From NCBI GenBank assembly GCA_019243075.1, contig JAFAUV010000273.1, positions 1 through 27,649 on the forward strand: a DNA stretch of 27,649 nucleotides, given 5' to 3'. The notes below the pieces were generated by a model. That model had not been told where the DNA came from. It was given only the letters and a program-made list of their open reading frames with translations, and made no database searches. Shown piece by piece: positions 8,419-16,461 of the stretch (positions are counted from its first letter, which is position 1; each line of letters opens with the position of its first letter). The stretch is from Bradyrhizobium sp. Its GTDB lineage: Bacteria > Pseudomonadota > Alphaproteobacteria > Rhizobiales > Xanthobacteraceae. Position numbers and translations under genes: made by a program.

Positions 8419-8472
8419 CGCCTCTTCCTCCCGATGGATGATCGGCTCTCAGGCGCCGACCTTGTCTTCCTC

Positions 8473-8492
8473 ATAGTTGTTGCGACAACCAT
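8473..8492. promoter_or_regulatory. Imperfect palindrome in the dioxygenase promoter region
   Basis: ATAGTTGTTGCGACAACCAT has perfect GTTGT/ACAAC arms around TGCG, extended to eight-base arms with one mismatched pair. It lies about 55 bases upstream of the alpha subunit ATG. Size and symmetry suit a MarR-family operator, and the only MarR gene in the window is the last gene of this same run. The assignment is inference. Confidence 0.5.
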
Positions 8493-8549
8493 AGTCAATC
8501 GAGCCAAGGCGCCGAAACCGAGTCGGCGCGCCGAGCGGCGCCGCCCGGC

Positions 8550-8729
8550 TCAATCGGCCTTGCGGCGGTTGACTTCGGGGAAAATCCACATCGCCACCAC
8601 CATGAACGGCGCAAGCAGCAGGATGGCGAGCTTCGGGCCGTGCATCCCGATCGCGTCCTCGTAGAGATAGGCGGCGCCGGCGACCAGGAGGACGATGATC
8701 GAGAGCGCGGTCTTGATGTGGAACGGCAT
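8550..8729 (-). CDS. Small membrane protein (59 residues)
   Basis: From ATG at 8729 the protein is MPFHIKTALSIIVLLVAGAA and onwards, with two predicted membrane helices (about residues 7-23 and 33-51) and a basic tail (NRRKAD). A longer in-frame extension upstream is rejected because GGGA, overlapping the stop region of the upstream gene, is a suitable ribosome binding site for ATG 8729. It begins 10 bases after the stop of the 132-residue membrane protein, so it is probably the third gene of the hydroxylase operon. I do not recognise the family. The last 130 bases before the dioxygenase gene hold GC-rich inverted repeats and the putative operator, but no further gene. Confidence 0.7.
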   Translation of the reverse strand: MPFHIKTALSIIVLLVAGAAYLYEDAIGMHGPKLAILLLAPFMVVAMWIFPEVNRRKAD

Positions 8730-8739
8730 CGCGAAATCC

Positions 8740-9138
8740 CTAGCTTGCGATGAGGTGAAGCGGCGAGGACAGGGCGGCGAGCGCCGCCGCCTGGATCGTT
8801 CCGAGCACGGCAAGCCCGGCGCGGCTGTCGCGCCAATGCTCCGGCACCACCTGGAACGCGGATGGCGTGAACAGGAAGATCAGCCCGCCCAGCACCACCG
8901 CCGAGCTCCAGCGCAGCGATTGATGCGCGAACAGCACCGCGGCGAGCGCAAGCAGGACCAGCAGGACCAGATTGACCGCGATCAGCGCCATCGCAGGCCC
9001 GCCGGCAAGCGAAGCCGGCCGCGCGCTCGCAGGGAACATGCCGACGATGGTGAAGAAACCGAGGCAGCAGACGGCAAACGCCGCGCCGAACGCGAGCAGG
9101 CCGATCCCGTCGGGCTCGATGCCGGCCATTCCGCTCAC
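8740..9138 (-). CDS. Four-helix membrane protein of unknown function
   Basis: A 132-residue protein with four hydrophobic segments at about residues 12-34, 49-71, 78-95 and 108-125. The start is taken as GTG 9138, which overlaps the TGA of the upstream fatty-acid-hydroxylase-like gene by four bases (GTGA); ATG at 9129, three codons on, is equally possible. I do not recognise a named family. No charged or metal-binding residues stand out within the membrane segments. Its conserved-looking coupling to the hydroxylase on one side and to the 59-residue membrane protein on the other suggests a shared role at the inner membrane, for instance as partner of a membrane di-iron enzyme. That is only inference. 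Confidence 0.72.
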   Translation of the reverse strand: MSGMAGIEPDGIGLLAFGAAFAVCCLGFFTIVGMFPASARPASLAGGPAMALIAVNLVLLVLLALAAVLFAHQSLRWSSAVVLGGLIFLFTPSAFQVVPEHWRDSRAGLAVLGTIQAAALAALSSPLHLIAS

Positions 9139-9923
9139 TCCGCAGGTGCGCTTGCCACGGCATCGAGCCGCGGGGTGCGCGAGGTCCTGCGCATGTCGGT
9201 CTTGACGTGGCGGGTGTCGTAGCCGTTGAAGAGATGACCGAGCAGACCACGGTTGAGGTCGGAGGTGCCGAACAGCCAGTCCATGATCGGAAAGGTCAGG
9301 TTCATGTTGCGCTCCATCATGATCGATTGGTCGTGGTGGGCGGCATGGTGGCGGCGGATGGTGTTGACGAAGGGCACCGTCCGGACGAACCAGTTCTCGT
9401 CGACATGGCAGCAGAAATGCATGAACTCATAGATCAGGTACATCGAGGTCGTCGTCGCGATGAGAAGCCATCCGGCATTGGCGGAGATGATGGCGCCGGC
9501 GGCCATCGCGAGCGGGATCGACATCAGCGTGAAGGTCGCAAGCGCGTAAGGTGGGAAGAACGTCACGCGCCAGTCGCGATGATCGGCGAAGCGCATTTCC
9601 CTGTCGGTGAAGAACTGGTGATGCATCAGCGTGTGACGATTATAGATCGCCCGGAACGCCTTCACCTGCGAAGGGCGGTGCATCACGAAGCGGTGGATCC
9701 ACCATTCGAAGAAGTTGGCGCCGAGGAAGGTGACCGGGACGATCAGGAGCTCCCAGGCCCGCAAGTCGCGCAAATTCGCGATATAGATGTAGAGCGCGGT
9801 AAAGCCGATGGCGTAGATGATGAAGACATGGAGCCAGCCATTGTACCAGCCGGCGACACGCTCGCGGTAGGTCTCGCGGTAGCGGCGTTGGCGATCGGTC
9901 ATGGGGGTCGAAGCCAGTTCCAT
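9135..9923 (-). CDS. Fatty acid hydroxylase / sterol desaturase superfamily protein
   Basis: A 262-residue integral membrane protein with the histidine clusters of the di-iron fatty acid hydroxylase superfamily: H77-x4-H82 (IHRFVMH), H97-x3-H101-H102 (HTLMHH), H169-x3-H173 (HFCCH) and H192-H193-x2-H196-H197 (HHAAHH). Four to five hydrophobic segments place the clusters on the cytoplasmic face. Members hydroxylate or desaturate lipids, sterols, hopanoids or carotenoids using oxygen. Start ATG 9923 has GGGAGA before it. It is the first gene of a three-gene operon with two small membrane proteins and is divergent from the DUF6166 gene. The 27-bp element at 9974-10000 lies between them. The substrate is unknown. 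Confidence 0.88.
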   Translation of the reverse strand: MELASTPMTDRQRRYRETYRERVAGWYNGWLHVFIIYAIGFTALYIYIANLRDLRAWELLIVPVTFLGANFFEWWIHRFVMHRPSQVKAFRAIYNRHTLMHHQFFTDREMRFADHRDWRVTFFPPYALATFTLMSIPLAMAAGAIISANAGWLLIATTTSMYLIYEFMHFCCHVDENWFVRTVPFVNTIRRHHAAHHDQSIMMERNMNLTFPIMDWLFGTSDLNRGLLGHLFNGYDTRHVKTDMRRTSRTPRLDAVASAPAE

Positions 9924-9973
9924 GTTGCTCTCCCGGGCGCGAAAAAAAGCGGTCGTGACTCGCCTGAAAACGT

Positions 9974-10000
9974 CTGATATATCACTAATCTATCAATAGC
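9974..10000. promoter_or_regulatory. 27-bp AT-rich element, copy 1 (putative GntR operator)
   Basis: The element starts CTGATATATCACTAAT and ends AATAGC. It matches a 27-base stretch at 13832-13858 at 20 of 27 positions without gaps. It contains the palindrome TGATATATCA. It stands out as AT-rich in GC-rich DNA and lies in the divergent promoter region, about 50 bases from the hydroxylase ATG and about 40 from the DUF6166 ATG. Confidence 0.6.
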
Positions 10001-10040
10001 GCGGCCGGGTGTCAAACCGCTTCGCCGGAGGAATAACGCC

Positions 10041-10355
10041 ATGAAGACTTTTTGCGGCGACCGCACCATCGACGGCGTCAAGGTCACCGTGGACGGAAAG
10101 CCTCTCGATCAACGTCTCGATATCCGGCAATTCACGCCGAACGGCTTTGAATGGAGCTATGAGGGGCCGGAACCCCGGCAATTGGCGCTGGCGATTCTTG
10201 CGGCGCATCTCGGCGATGCCGACGCGGCCAAGGCGCTGGTCGAGCCGTTCATGAAGGCGGTCGTCGCCAATTTCGGCAATGAATGGGAGATGACTTCGGC
10301 CGATATCGAGGCGGATCTGGCGGCGATCCGGCGACAGCAGGCGATGGCGCGCTGA
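10041..10355 (+). CDS. DUF6166-like small protein
   Basis: A 104-residue protein opening MKTFCGDRTIDGVKVTVDGK with FEWSYEGPEPRQLALAILAA further on, the pattern of the DUF6166 family as I know it. A strong GGAGGA lies eight bases before the ATG. No signal peptide or membrane segment is visible. It is the first gene of a plus-strand pair with the zinc alcohol dehydrogenase (17 bases apart), divergent from the fatty-acid-hydroxylase-like operon. The function of the family is not known to me. Its place in front of a dehydrogenase suggests common expression, presumably under the element at 9974-10000. Confidence 0.8.
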   Translation: MKTFCGDRTIDGVKVTVDGKPLDQRLDIRQFTPNGFEWSYEGPEPRQLALAILAAHLGDADAAKALVEPFMKAVVANFGNEWEMTSADIEADLAAIRRQQAMAR

Positions 10356-10372
10356 ACGGGGGGCATTGTCAG

Positions 10373-11482
10373 GTGGGGCTCAAATACAAGGCTGCGGTGC
10401 TGCATGCGCCGAAATCTCCGCTCCTGGTCGAGACCATCGAGGCCGAGGAACTCAAGGCCGATGATGTGCTGGTGCGGATCAGGGCGGTCGGGCTTTGCCA
10501 TACCGATCTCGAGGTGATCGAAGGCGCCTTGCGCAATCCGATGCCGATCGTGCTGGGGCACGAGGCCGCCGGTGTCGTCGAGAAAGTCGGATCACAAGCG
10601 CGCGGCGTCGCCGTCGGCGATCACGTCATTCTCTCCTGGAATCCGCATTGCGGCCACTGCTTCTACTGCGACCGCGATTTGCCGATCCTGTGCGAGGACT
10701 ATCTCCGGCAAAGTCCGCTCGCCGTACAATTCGATGGTGCGAGCCGCGCCAGGCTGGCAGACGGGCGCGAGCTGAAGCATCTGATGTATCTCGGCGCGCT
10801 CGCCGAATACTGCATCGTTCCGGCGCAGCAGGCGATCGTGGTGCAGAAGGAATTGCCGTTCGAGCAGGCCTGCCTGATCGGCTGCGGAGTGATGACCGGC
10901 GTCGGCGGCGCGCTCAATGTCGCTTCCATCCGTCACGGCGACACCGTGATGGTGATCGGCTGCGGCGCGGTCGGCCTTTCCGCGGTGCAGGGTGCGCGGC
11001 TGGCGGGCGCCGGCGCGATCATCGCGGTCGATCTCGAAGACAACAAGCTCGATCTCGCCAAGCGGCTTGGTGCGACGCATGCGGTCAACGTCTCGCGCGA
11101 CGACGCCGTCGATTTCGCGCGAAAACTGACGCGCGGTCGGGGCGCCGATGTCGTGCTGGAGTCCGCAGGGCATCCGCGCGCGTTCCGCCTGAGCAGCGAG
11201 GCGGTGCGGCCGGGCGGCGAGGTGATCTGGCTCGGCAAGGTCGATGTCGAAACCGATGTCGCGTTCCGCTGGGGCTCGCTGATGCAGGAAAAGCGCATCC
11301 GGCGCTCAAGCTATGGCGGCGCCCGCCCCTTGCGCGATTTCCCGCTGCTGGCGCAGGCCGCGCTCGACGGCCGCTTGCTGCTGGATGAATTGATCACCGC
11401 CCGGATTGCGCTGGAGCAGGTCAATGGCGGGTTCGATGCCTTGAAGCGCGGCGCCGCGATCCGCAGCGTCGTGGTGTTTTGA
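10373..11482 (+). CDS. Zinc-dependent NAD(P)-linked alcohol dehydrogenase
   Basis: A 369-residue medium-chain dehydrogenase. Catalytic zinc ligands are C42 (GLCHTD) and H63-E64 (GHEAAG). The structural zinc site has four cysteines at 93, 96, 99 and 107 (CGHCFYCDRDLPILC). The cofactor site is a Rossmann glycine motif at 196-201 (GCGAVG) with an acidic D220 at the end of the second strand, favouring NAD over NADP. It resembles the class III/benzyl-alcohol dehydrogenase branch. Start GTG 10373 is chosen because the homologous region begins there and a G-rich ribosome binding site precedes it; the frame is open for another 30 codons upstream inside the DUF6166 gene. It may oxidise an alcohol from the nearby catabolic genes, but the substrate is not evident. 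Confidence 0.9.
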   Translation: MGLKYKAAVLHAPKSPLLVETIEAEELKADDVLVRIRAVGLCHTDLEVIEGALRNPMPIVLGHEAAGVVEKVGSQARGVAVGDHVILSWNPHCGHCFYCDRDLPILCEDYLRQSPLAVQFDGASRARLADGRELKHLMYLGALAEYCIVPAQQAIVVQKELPFEQACLIGCGVMTGVGGALNVASIRHGDTVMVIGCGAVGLSAVQGARLAGAGAIIAVDLEDNKLDLAKRLGATHAVNVSRDDAVDFARKLTRGRGADVVLESAGHPRAFRLSSEAVRPGGEVIWLGKVDVETDVAFRWGSLMQEKRIRRSSYGGARPLRDFPLLAQAALDGRLLLDELITARIALEQVNGGFDALKRGAAIRSVVVF

Positions 11483-11549
11483 GCGTGACGTAGCTCGCAG
11501 AGCGCGGCGATATGCCGGACTTCCCGGTACTGTTCACCCGGGGCGACGA

Positions 11550-12302
11550 TCAGGTCTCGATCGTCTTGCGCGCAAAGCTCTCGATGTAATCGATCAGGCG
11601 GTCGGAGGCCTTGCTGGCGGCCGCGGCGTTGCGCTTGGCGATGGCGTCCGCAAGGTCGGCGTGCAGGCGTGCCGAGAGCGGCAGGTCGCCGGCCTCGCGG
11701 TAATGCTGGTACCAGAAGCGGCGCGACAGTCCGTGCATCAGGCCCATGGCGCGCGCCGCGAATTCGTTGCGCGCGGCCTGACTGACCAATTCGTTCAGCG
11801 CGCGGTCGAGCCGCATGAAGGTCATGTCGTCGGCTTGGTCGGAGGCGGTGCGCATGTCGCGCGCGATGCTGGAGAACTTGGCGATCTCTTGCGGCGTGGC
11901 GCGCTCGGCGGCGCCCCGCGCCATCAGCCGCTCCAGCTCGCGGCGCACTTCGAGCAACCGCATCTGGGTCTTGAGGTTGATCTGCGAGACCAGAATGCCG
12001 CGCCGCGGCAGGATCACCACGAGTCCGTCGCGCGCCAGCCGTTGCAATGCCTCGCGGATCGGCGTCCGCCCGATGCCGAGCCGCTGTGCCAGCGATTGCT
12101 CGGACAGGATGGTCCCGGGCGGCAGCGCCAGCGTGACGATCAATTCCTCGATCAGGCGGTAGGCGCGATCGGTCAGGGTCTCGTCGTCATGCGGCTCGGC
12201 GATCGGCGCCGCGGGCGCGGAATCACGCGCGATCCCCTTCCTCATCCTAGCCCGGACAGGCTCGGCAAGCCGCGCCCGTGCAGTTCGTCTATCCGCGGCC
12301 AT
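11550..12302 (-). CDS. GntR family regulator, FadR/FCD subfamily
   Basis: A 250-residue regulator. The winged helix-turn-helix spans about residues 42-107 (LTDRAYRLIEELIVTLALPP, then SEQSLAQRLGIGRTPIREAL and QRLARDGLVVILPRRGILVS). An all-helical FCD ligand-binding domain follows to the end (about 115-245), of the type that binds small carboxylic acids. Start ATG 12302 is preferred over GTG 12341 because GGAGA lies ten bases upstream of it. It is convergent with the alcohol dehydrogenase gene (67 bases apart, no convincing terminator seen). It lies between the two copies of the 27-bp element and is the best candidate to bind them. Confidence 0.9.
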   Translation of the reverse strand: MAADRRTARARLAEPVRARMRKGIARDSAPAAPIAEPHDDETLTDRAYRLIEELIVTLALPPGTILSEQSLAQRLGIGRTPIREALQRLARDGLVVILPRRGILVSQINLKTQMRLLEVRRELERLMARGAAERATPQEIAKFSSIARDMRTASDQADDMTFMRLDRALNELVSQAARNEFAARAMGLMHGLSRRFWYQHYREAGDLPLSARLHADLADAIAKRNAAAASKASDRLIDYIESFARKTIET

Positions 12303-12385
12303 CGGCCGTGATTCTCCGCTTGTGTCGCCACGATATTTCACGCATGGCGGCGAGGGTCAATCGCACTGGTGTCCGGCTCACGGCC

Positions 12386-13792
12386 TCAGTGCGAGATGGC
12401 TTCCAGTGTCCGGCCCTTGGTCTCTTCTCCAAGTACCAGCACGAACATCGCGGCGAGCACAAAGGCACCGGCGCCGAGCGCGAACACGCCGGACTGACCG
12501 GCCGTCGGCAGGATGAAACCGATCAGCGAGGGGCCGATCAGCGATCCGATGCGGCCGATCGCCGACGCAAAGCCGGTGCCCGTCGCCCGCACCGGCGTCG
12601 GATAGAGCTCGGGCGTATAGGCATAGAGCGCCGACCACATGCCGAAGGCGCAGAACTGCATGCAGAGGCCGGCGACGATCAGCGTGGTCTGGTCGGCCGC
12701 GCCGCCATAGAAATAGCAGGCGACCGCAGCTCCCAGGAGCGCGCCGATCAGGGTGATCTTGCGGCCGAGCTCCTCGATCATCCAGGCTGCGGTCAGGAAG
12801 CCGGGAATGCCCGCGAGCGAAATCAGGATCGTGTAGAACACCGATTTGGTGACCGGAAAGCCCTTGGCTTGCAGCAGCGCGCCGAGCCAGGTGGTGAGGC
12901 CGTAGAAGCCGAGCAGCGCGAAGAACCACAGGCACCACAGCATCGCGGTCCGGCGTGCGTAACCTGCGGCGAACAGGGTCGAGAGCCCGTGCGAGCGCCG
13001 GGTGTCGGTCGCAACCGGCGTCGCGGCCGGCAGCGCCGTGCCGTTCAGGCGTCGCGAGACTTCGGCCTCTATCTTCGACATCACGGCCTCTGCGCGCGCG
13101 CTGTCGCCGCGGCTGGCGAGCCAGCGCGGGGATTCCGGCACGTAGCGGCGAACCACCAGCACGAAGATGGCGGGGATGCCCTGCAGGATGAAGACCCAGC
13201 GCCAGTCGGTGAGCGAGAGCACGCAGTAGCAGACGAGGCCGGAGGCGATGAAGCCGAGCGGCCAAAAGCCTTCGAGCAGGGCGATGTAGCGGCCGCGCTG
13301 CTTGGCCGGGATGATCTCGGAGACCATCGACTGCGCGACCGGAAATTCCATGCCCATGCCGAAGCCGAGCAGCACGCGTGCGGCCGCCAGCGTTTCGACG
13401 GACGGCGCAAAGCCGCAGAGGATGCTGCCGAGCCCCCAGAAGATCATGCTGACCTGGAACACGCGGCTGCGGCCGAAGCGGTCGGCGAGGAGACCGGCGG
13501 ACGCCGCGCCGACGAACATGCCGAGAAAGCTCATGCTGGAGAGGATGCCGGCCTGCGCGGGCGACAGCCCAAAACCCTGGCGGATCGGTCCGAGCACGAA
13601 GGTCAGCGCGCCGAGATCCATGCTGTCGAAGAACCAGGCGGTCGCGATGATCGCGAACAATCCTTGCTGGTAGGAGGTCATCGGAAGCCGCTCGAGACGG
13701 CCGGCAATGGTCGCAACATTGGCGCCCGATGATGCCGCTGACGCGGCCGGCACGGCAAGCCCGACCGAGCCCCCGGTCGACAGACTGCTCAT
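12386..13792 (-). CDS. MFS transporter, sugar-porter-like (NiaP/SV2-like)
   Basis: A 468-residue protein with twelve hydrophobic segments and the motifs of the sugar/aromatic-acid porter branch: SAGLLADRFGRSRVFQVSMI after TM2, GFGMGMEFPVAQSMVSEIIP in TM4, RRYVPESPRWLASRGDSARA before the central loop, and LYAYTPELYPTPVRATGTGF in the C-terminal half. Such proteins import sugars, nicotinate or organic acids with protons. Start ATG 13792 is preceded by GGGAGG. The promoter region carries copy 2 of the 27-bp element 40 bases upstream of the ATG. The gap of 258 bases to the acetoacetyl-CoA synthetase gene upstream suggests it has its own promoter. The substrate is unknown. Confidence 0.9.
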   Translation of the reverse strand: MSSLSTGGSVGLAVPAASAASSGANVATIAGRLERLPMTSYQQGLFAIIATAWFFDSMDLGALTFVLGPIRQGFGLSPAQAGILSSMSFLGMFVGAASAGLLADRFGRSRVFQVSMIFWGLGSILCGFAPSVETLAAARVLLGFGMGMEFPVAQSMVSEIIPAKQRGRYIALLEGFWPLGFIASGLVCYCVLSLTDWRWVFILQGIPAIFVLVVRRYVPESPRWLASRGDSARAEAVMSKIEAEVSRRLNGTALPAATPVATDTRRSHGLSTLFAAGYARRTAMLWCLWFFALLGFYGLTTWLGALLQAKGFPVTKSVFYTILISLAGIPGFLTAAWMIEELGRKITLIGALLGAAVACYFYGGAADQTTLIVAGLCMQFCAFGMWSALYAYTPELYPTPVRATGTGFASAIGRIGSLIGPSLIGFILPTAGQSGVFALGAGAFVLAAMFVLVLGEETKGRTLEAISH

Positions 13793-13831
13793 GAAAACCT
13801 CCCAAAATCGCCGCGATATCCATTTTATTTG

Positions 13832-13858
13832 CTGACATATTACTGATATTCGAATAGC
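13832..13858. promoter_or_regulatory. 27-bp AT-rich element, copy 2 (putative GntR operator)
   Basis: The element starts CTGACATATTACTGAT and ends AATAGC, in the same orientation on the plus strand as copy 1 and identical at 20 of 27 positions. It lies 40 bases upstream of the MFS transporter ATG. The rest of the 258-base gap up to the acetoacetyl-CoA synthetase stop shows no gene or clear signal. Confidence 0.6.
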
Positions 13859-14050
13859 ATGCAACCGGCAGAACAAGCGAAGGCAGCATTCCGGCCCGAT
13901 AAGGTCGTGATTGGCCGCTCGTGGCCGCTTCGGTCACATAGCGCACGCGATCGCAACACGATTCCAGAAATCGATCGCGCCGATGGGATAGCTGATGTCG
14001 ACGCTTGTCCCAGGAGAAGCGCGACGGCTTCGACGCGGCAGTTCCCGCGG

Positions 14051-16093
14051 TCAGGCCGCGCCGGCGTTGCGTTGCGCGTAGCTTTTCGCGAACGCCAGAT
14101 ACCAGTCGAGGCAGGCGGGATTGGCCATTGCGTCCTTGTTGATGACCTTCTCGACGGCGTGGCCGAGCAACAGCCGCTTGATTGGCAGCTCCTGCTTCTT
14201 GCCGGACAGCGTGCGCGGGATTTCGCTCACGGCAAAGATTTCATTCGGCAGGAAGCGGCGGGACAGGCCGGTCTCGATCGCCTTGTTGATCTTCGCCTCC
14301 ATGGCGGCGTCCAGCACGATGCCGTCGCGCAACACCACGAACAGCGGTATGTAGCTTTCGCGGCCGAGATATTCGAGATCGACCACCATGGAGTCGAGCA
14401 CCTCCGGCAGCGCCTCGATCGCCGAGTAAAGTTCGCTCGTGCCCATGCGCAGGCCATGGCGGTTGATGGTGGCATCGCTGCGGCCATAGATGATGCAGCT
14501 TCCATCCGCATTGATGCGAAGCCAGTCGCCATGGCGCCACACCGCGCCACGGCCGCTGCCGTCGTAATTGTCGGGATAGGTCTCGAAGTAACTGCCGCGG
14601 TAGCGCGCGTCGACCGGATCGTTCCAGAACTTCAGCGGCATCGAGGGCAGCGGCTCGGTGCAGACGAGCTCGCCCACCTCCTCGATGACGGGCCGGCCCG
14701 ATGCGTCGAAGGCTTCGACCGCATTGCCCAGCAGGCGGCACTGCATGGTGCCCGGCACCTGCGGCAGCTCGCGGTTGCCGCCGATGAAGGCGCCGGCAAA
14801 GTCGGTGCCTCCGGATATGTTGGCCCACCACATGTCGAGCTGCGCGTCATTGCCGTTGGCGGCGGCAAGGTTCGCAAAGCGCGCGTTGAACCAGCTCTGG
14901 GTGTCGGCAGAAAGCGGCGAGCCGGTCGAGCCGAGGGCGCAGAGGCGGGCAAGATCGCCGGCAGCCTCGAGATCGATCTCGGCCTTGGTGCAGCCGGCGA
15001 AATAAGCGGCTCCGGCGCCGAAGAATGTCACTTTCGCATTCGAGGCAAAGCGCCACAATGTCAGCCAATCCGGATTGTCCTTCGATCCGCTCGGGCTGCC
15101 GTCGAAAATGCAGCACGTTGTGCCGTTGAGCAGGCCGGAGACCTGGCAATTCCACATGATCCAGCCGGTCGACGAGTACCAGTGAAAACGCTCGCCGAAC
15201 GAGCCCGGCTGGTAGCTGCAGCCGATGTCGTTGTGCAGCACGCCAAGCGCCAATTGGACGATGGTCACGCCGCCATGGCCGTGCACGATGGGTTTCGGCA
15301 GGCCCGTGGTGCCCGAGGAATAGACGATCCAGAGCGGATGATCGAACGGCAGCCATTCCGGCTCGAAGGCGTCGATATCGGCGCCGGCACGGCCGAGAAT
15401 GTCCGAAAGCCGATTGGCTTCGGCCGTTTCACTGTGCAGCATGAGATGCTCGAGGCTCGGCAGGGCCCGGCGCAGCTCGTCGACGACACCCAGCCGGTCG
15501 TGCCGGCGTCCGGCATAGACGACGCTGTCGCAGCCGATCAGCACTTTGGGCTCGACCTGCCTGAAGCGGTCGATCACGGCCGGAGCGGCCATGTCGGGCG
15601 CGCAGACGCTCCAGATCGCGCCCAGGCTCGCGGTCGCAAGGAACGCGATCATGGTTTCCGGGATGTTCGGCAGATAGGCCGCGACGCGATCGCCCGGGCG
15701 CACGCCGCGCGCCCTCAGCTCCAGCGCCAGCGCGGCGACCTTGCGACGCAATTCCGGCCAGCTCGTCTCCTTCAAGACACCGTCTTCGCCCGAGCTTACG
15801 ATCGCGGGGTGGCCGGCCGCATGCGCCGCCTCGACATGCCGCAGCACCTGACGCGCGTAATTGACCTGCGCGCCCGGAAACCAGACCGCGCCCGGCATTT
15901 TGCGCTGCGCCAGCACGCTGCGATGCGCCGTCGGCGATCTGAGATCGAAATAGTCCCAGATACTTTGCCAGAACGCGTCGAGGTCGCGGACCGACCACTG
16001 CCGCATCGCCTCGAAATCGGTGAAGCTCAGTCCCCGGTTTTCCCGGAGCCAGCGCCGATAGCGAGCCATCTGCGTCGTGTCGGATGCGGTCAT
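14051..16093 (-). CDS. aacS: Acetoacetyl-CoA synthetase (acetoacetate--CoA ligase)
   Basis: A 680-residue member of the ANL adenylate-forming enzymes with the features of acetoacetate-CoA ligase (EC 6.2.1.16): the N-terminal MARYRRWLRENRGLSFTDFE, FWQSIWDYFDL, GAVWFPGAQVNYARQVLRH, the phosphate-binding YSSGTTGLPK at 258-267 and the C-terminal LSGKKQELPIKR with catalytic lysine at about 632. It activates acetoacetate with ATP and CoA in the cytoplasm, feeding ketone body or polyhydroxybutyrate carbon back to acetyl-CoA. The length is typical (about 650-680). It is transcribed alone or ahead of the MFS gene. The next gene upstream is 368 bases away. Confidence 0.93.
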   Translation of the reverse strand: MTASDTTQMARYRRWLRENRGLSFTDFEAMRQWSVRDLDAFWQSIWDYFDLRSPTAHRSVLAQRKMPGAVWFPGAQVNYARQVLRHVEAAHAAGHPAIVSSGEDGVLKETSWPELRRKVAALALELRARGVRPGDRVAAYLPNIPETMIAFLATASLGAIWSVCAPDMAAPAVIDRFRQVEPKVLIGCDSVVYAGRRHDRLGVVDELRRALPSLEHLMLHSETAEANRLSDILGRAGADIDAFEPEWLPFDHPLWIVYSSGTTGLPKPIVHGHGGVTIVQLALGVLHNDIGCSYQPGSFGERFHWYSSTGWIMWNCQVSGLLNGTTCCIFDGSPSGSKDNPDWLTLWRFASNAKVTFFGAGAAYFAGCTKAEIDLEAAGDLARLCALGSTGSPLSADTQSWFNARFANLAAANGNDAQLDMWWANISGGTDFAGAFIGGNRELPQVPGTMQCRLLGNAVEAFDASGRPVIEEVGELVCTEPLPSMPLKFWNDPVDARYRGSYFETYPDNYDGSGRGAVWRHGDWLRINADGSCIIYGRSDATINRHGLRMGTSELYSAIEALPEVLDSMVVDLEYLGRESYIPLFVVLRDGIVLDAAMEAKINKAIETGLSRRFLPNEIFAVSEIPRTLSGKKQELPIKRLLLGHAVEKVINKDAMANPACLDWYLAFAKSYAQRNAGAA

Positions 16094-16239
16094 GGTCTCT
16101 TCAGCTCGTTCTTCGCGGATGCGGGCGAAAGCCTGGCTTCGGCTTGCGGAAAATTCAAGCCCGGCGACAGGCCTTCACGGAACCAAGGTGGCGGCCCGCG
16201 ACTTGATCGCCCAGGCTCTCATGCGCGAGGCTCAAGAAC

Positions 16240-16434
16240 ATGAAGATGCTGAAGCGCCTCTTCTCGCTATCCCGGCTTTCGACGTCCTGGCGACGCCGGC
16301 AAACGCCAAAGCCCTCCACCATCCCCCCGACCCTGATCCCGCCCGAGGAGTTCGCGCGGCTGATCTGTTCGGGCCGCGTCGAGGATTTGCGGCTTCTGGC
16401 CAAGAAATTGAGCGGCCGGAAGGCGCACGCCTAA
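16240..16434 (+). CDS. Possible small basic protein (64 residues)
   Basis: An open frame from ATG 16240 encodes MKMLKRLFSLSRLSTSWRRR, a proline-rich linker, and a C-terminal part IPPEEFARLICSGRVEDLRL then LAKKLSGRKAHA that reads like a genuine short helical domain rather than random codons. The start is weakly supported: only a GAG about twelve bases upstream. It sits in the 368-base gap between the acetoacetyl-CoA synthetase gene and the molybdopterin oxidoreductase stop, on the opposite strand to both. I do not recognise the family. The rest of this gap shows no other feature. Confidence 0.42.
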   Translation: MKMLKRLFSLSRLSTSWRRRQTPKPSTIPPTLIPPEEFARLICSGRVEDLRLLAKKLSGRKAHA

Positions 16435-16461
16435 GCGCCTTGGCCGCTCCCTTGGCCGCTA

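Noticed and set aside
11483..11549. A terminator between the convergent alcohol dehydrogenase and GntR genes
   Set aside because: Only weak four- to five-base arms and no T-run were found.
13859..16243. A 794-codon plus-strand open frame
   Set aside because: It is antisense to the acetoacetyl-CoA synthetase gene and arises from its GC-rich codon use; its translation shows no protein family character.
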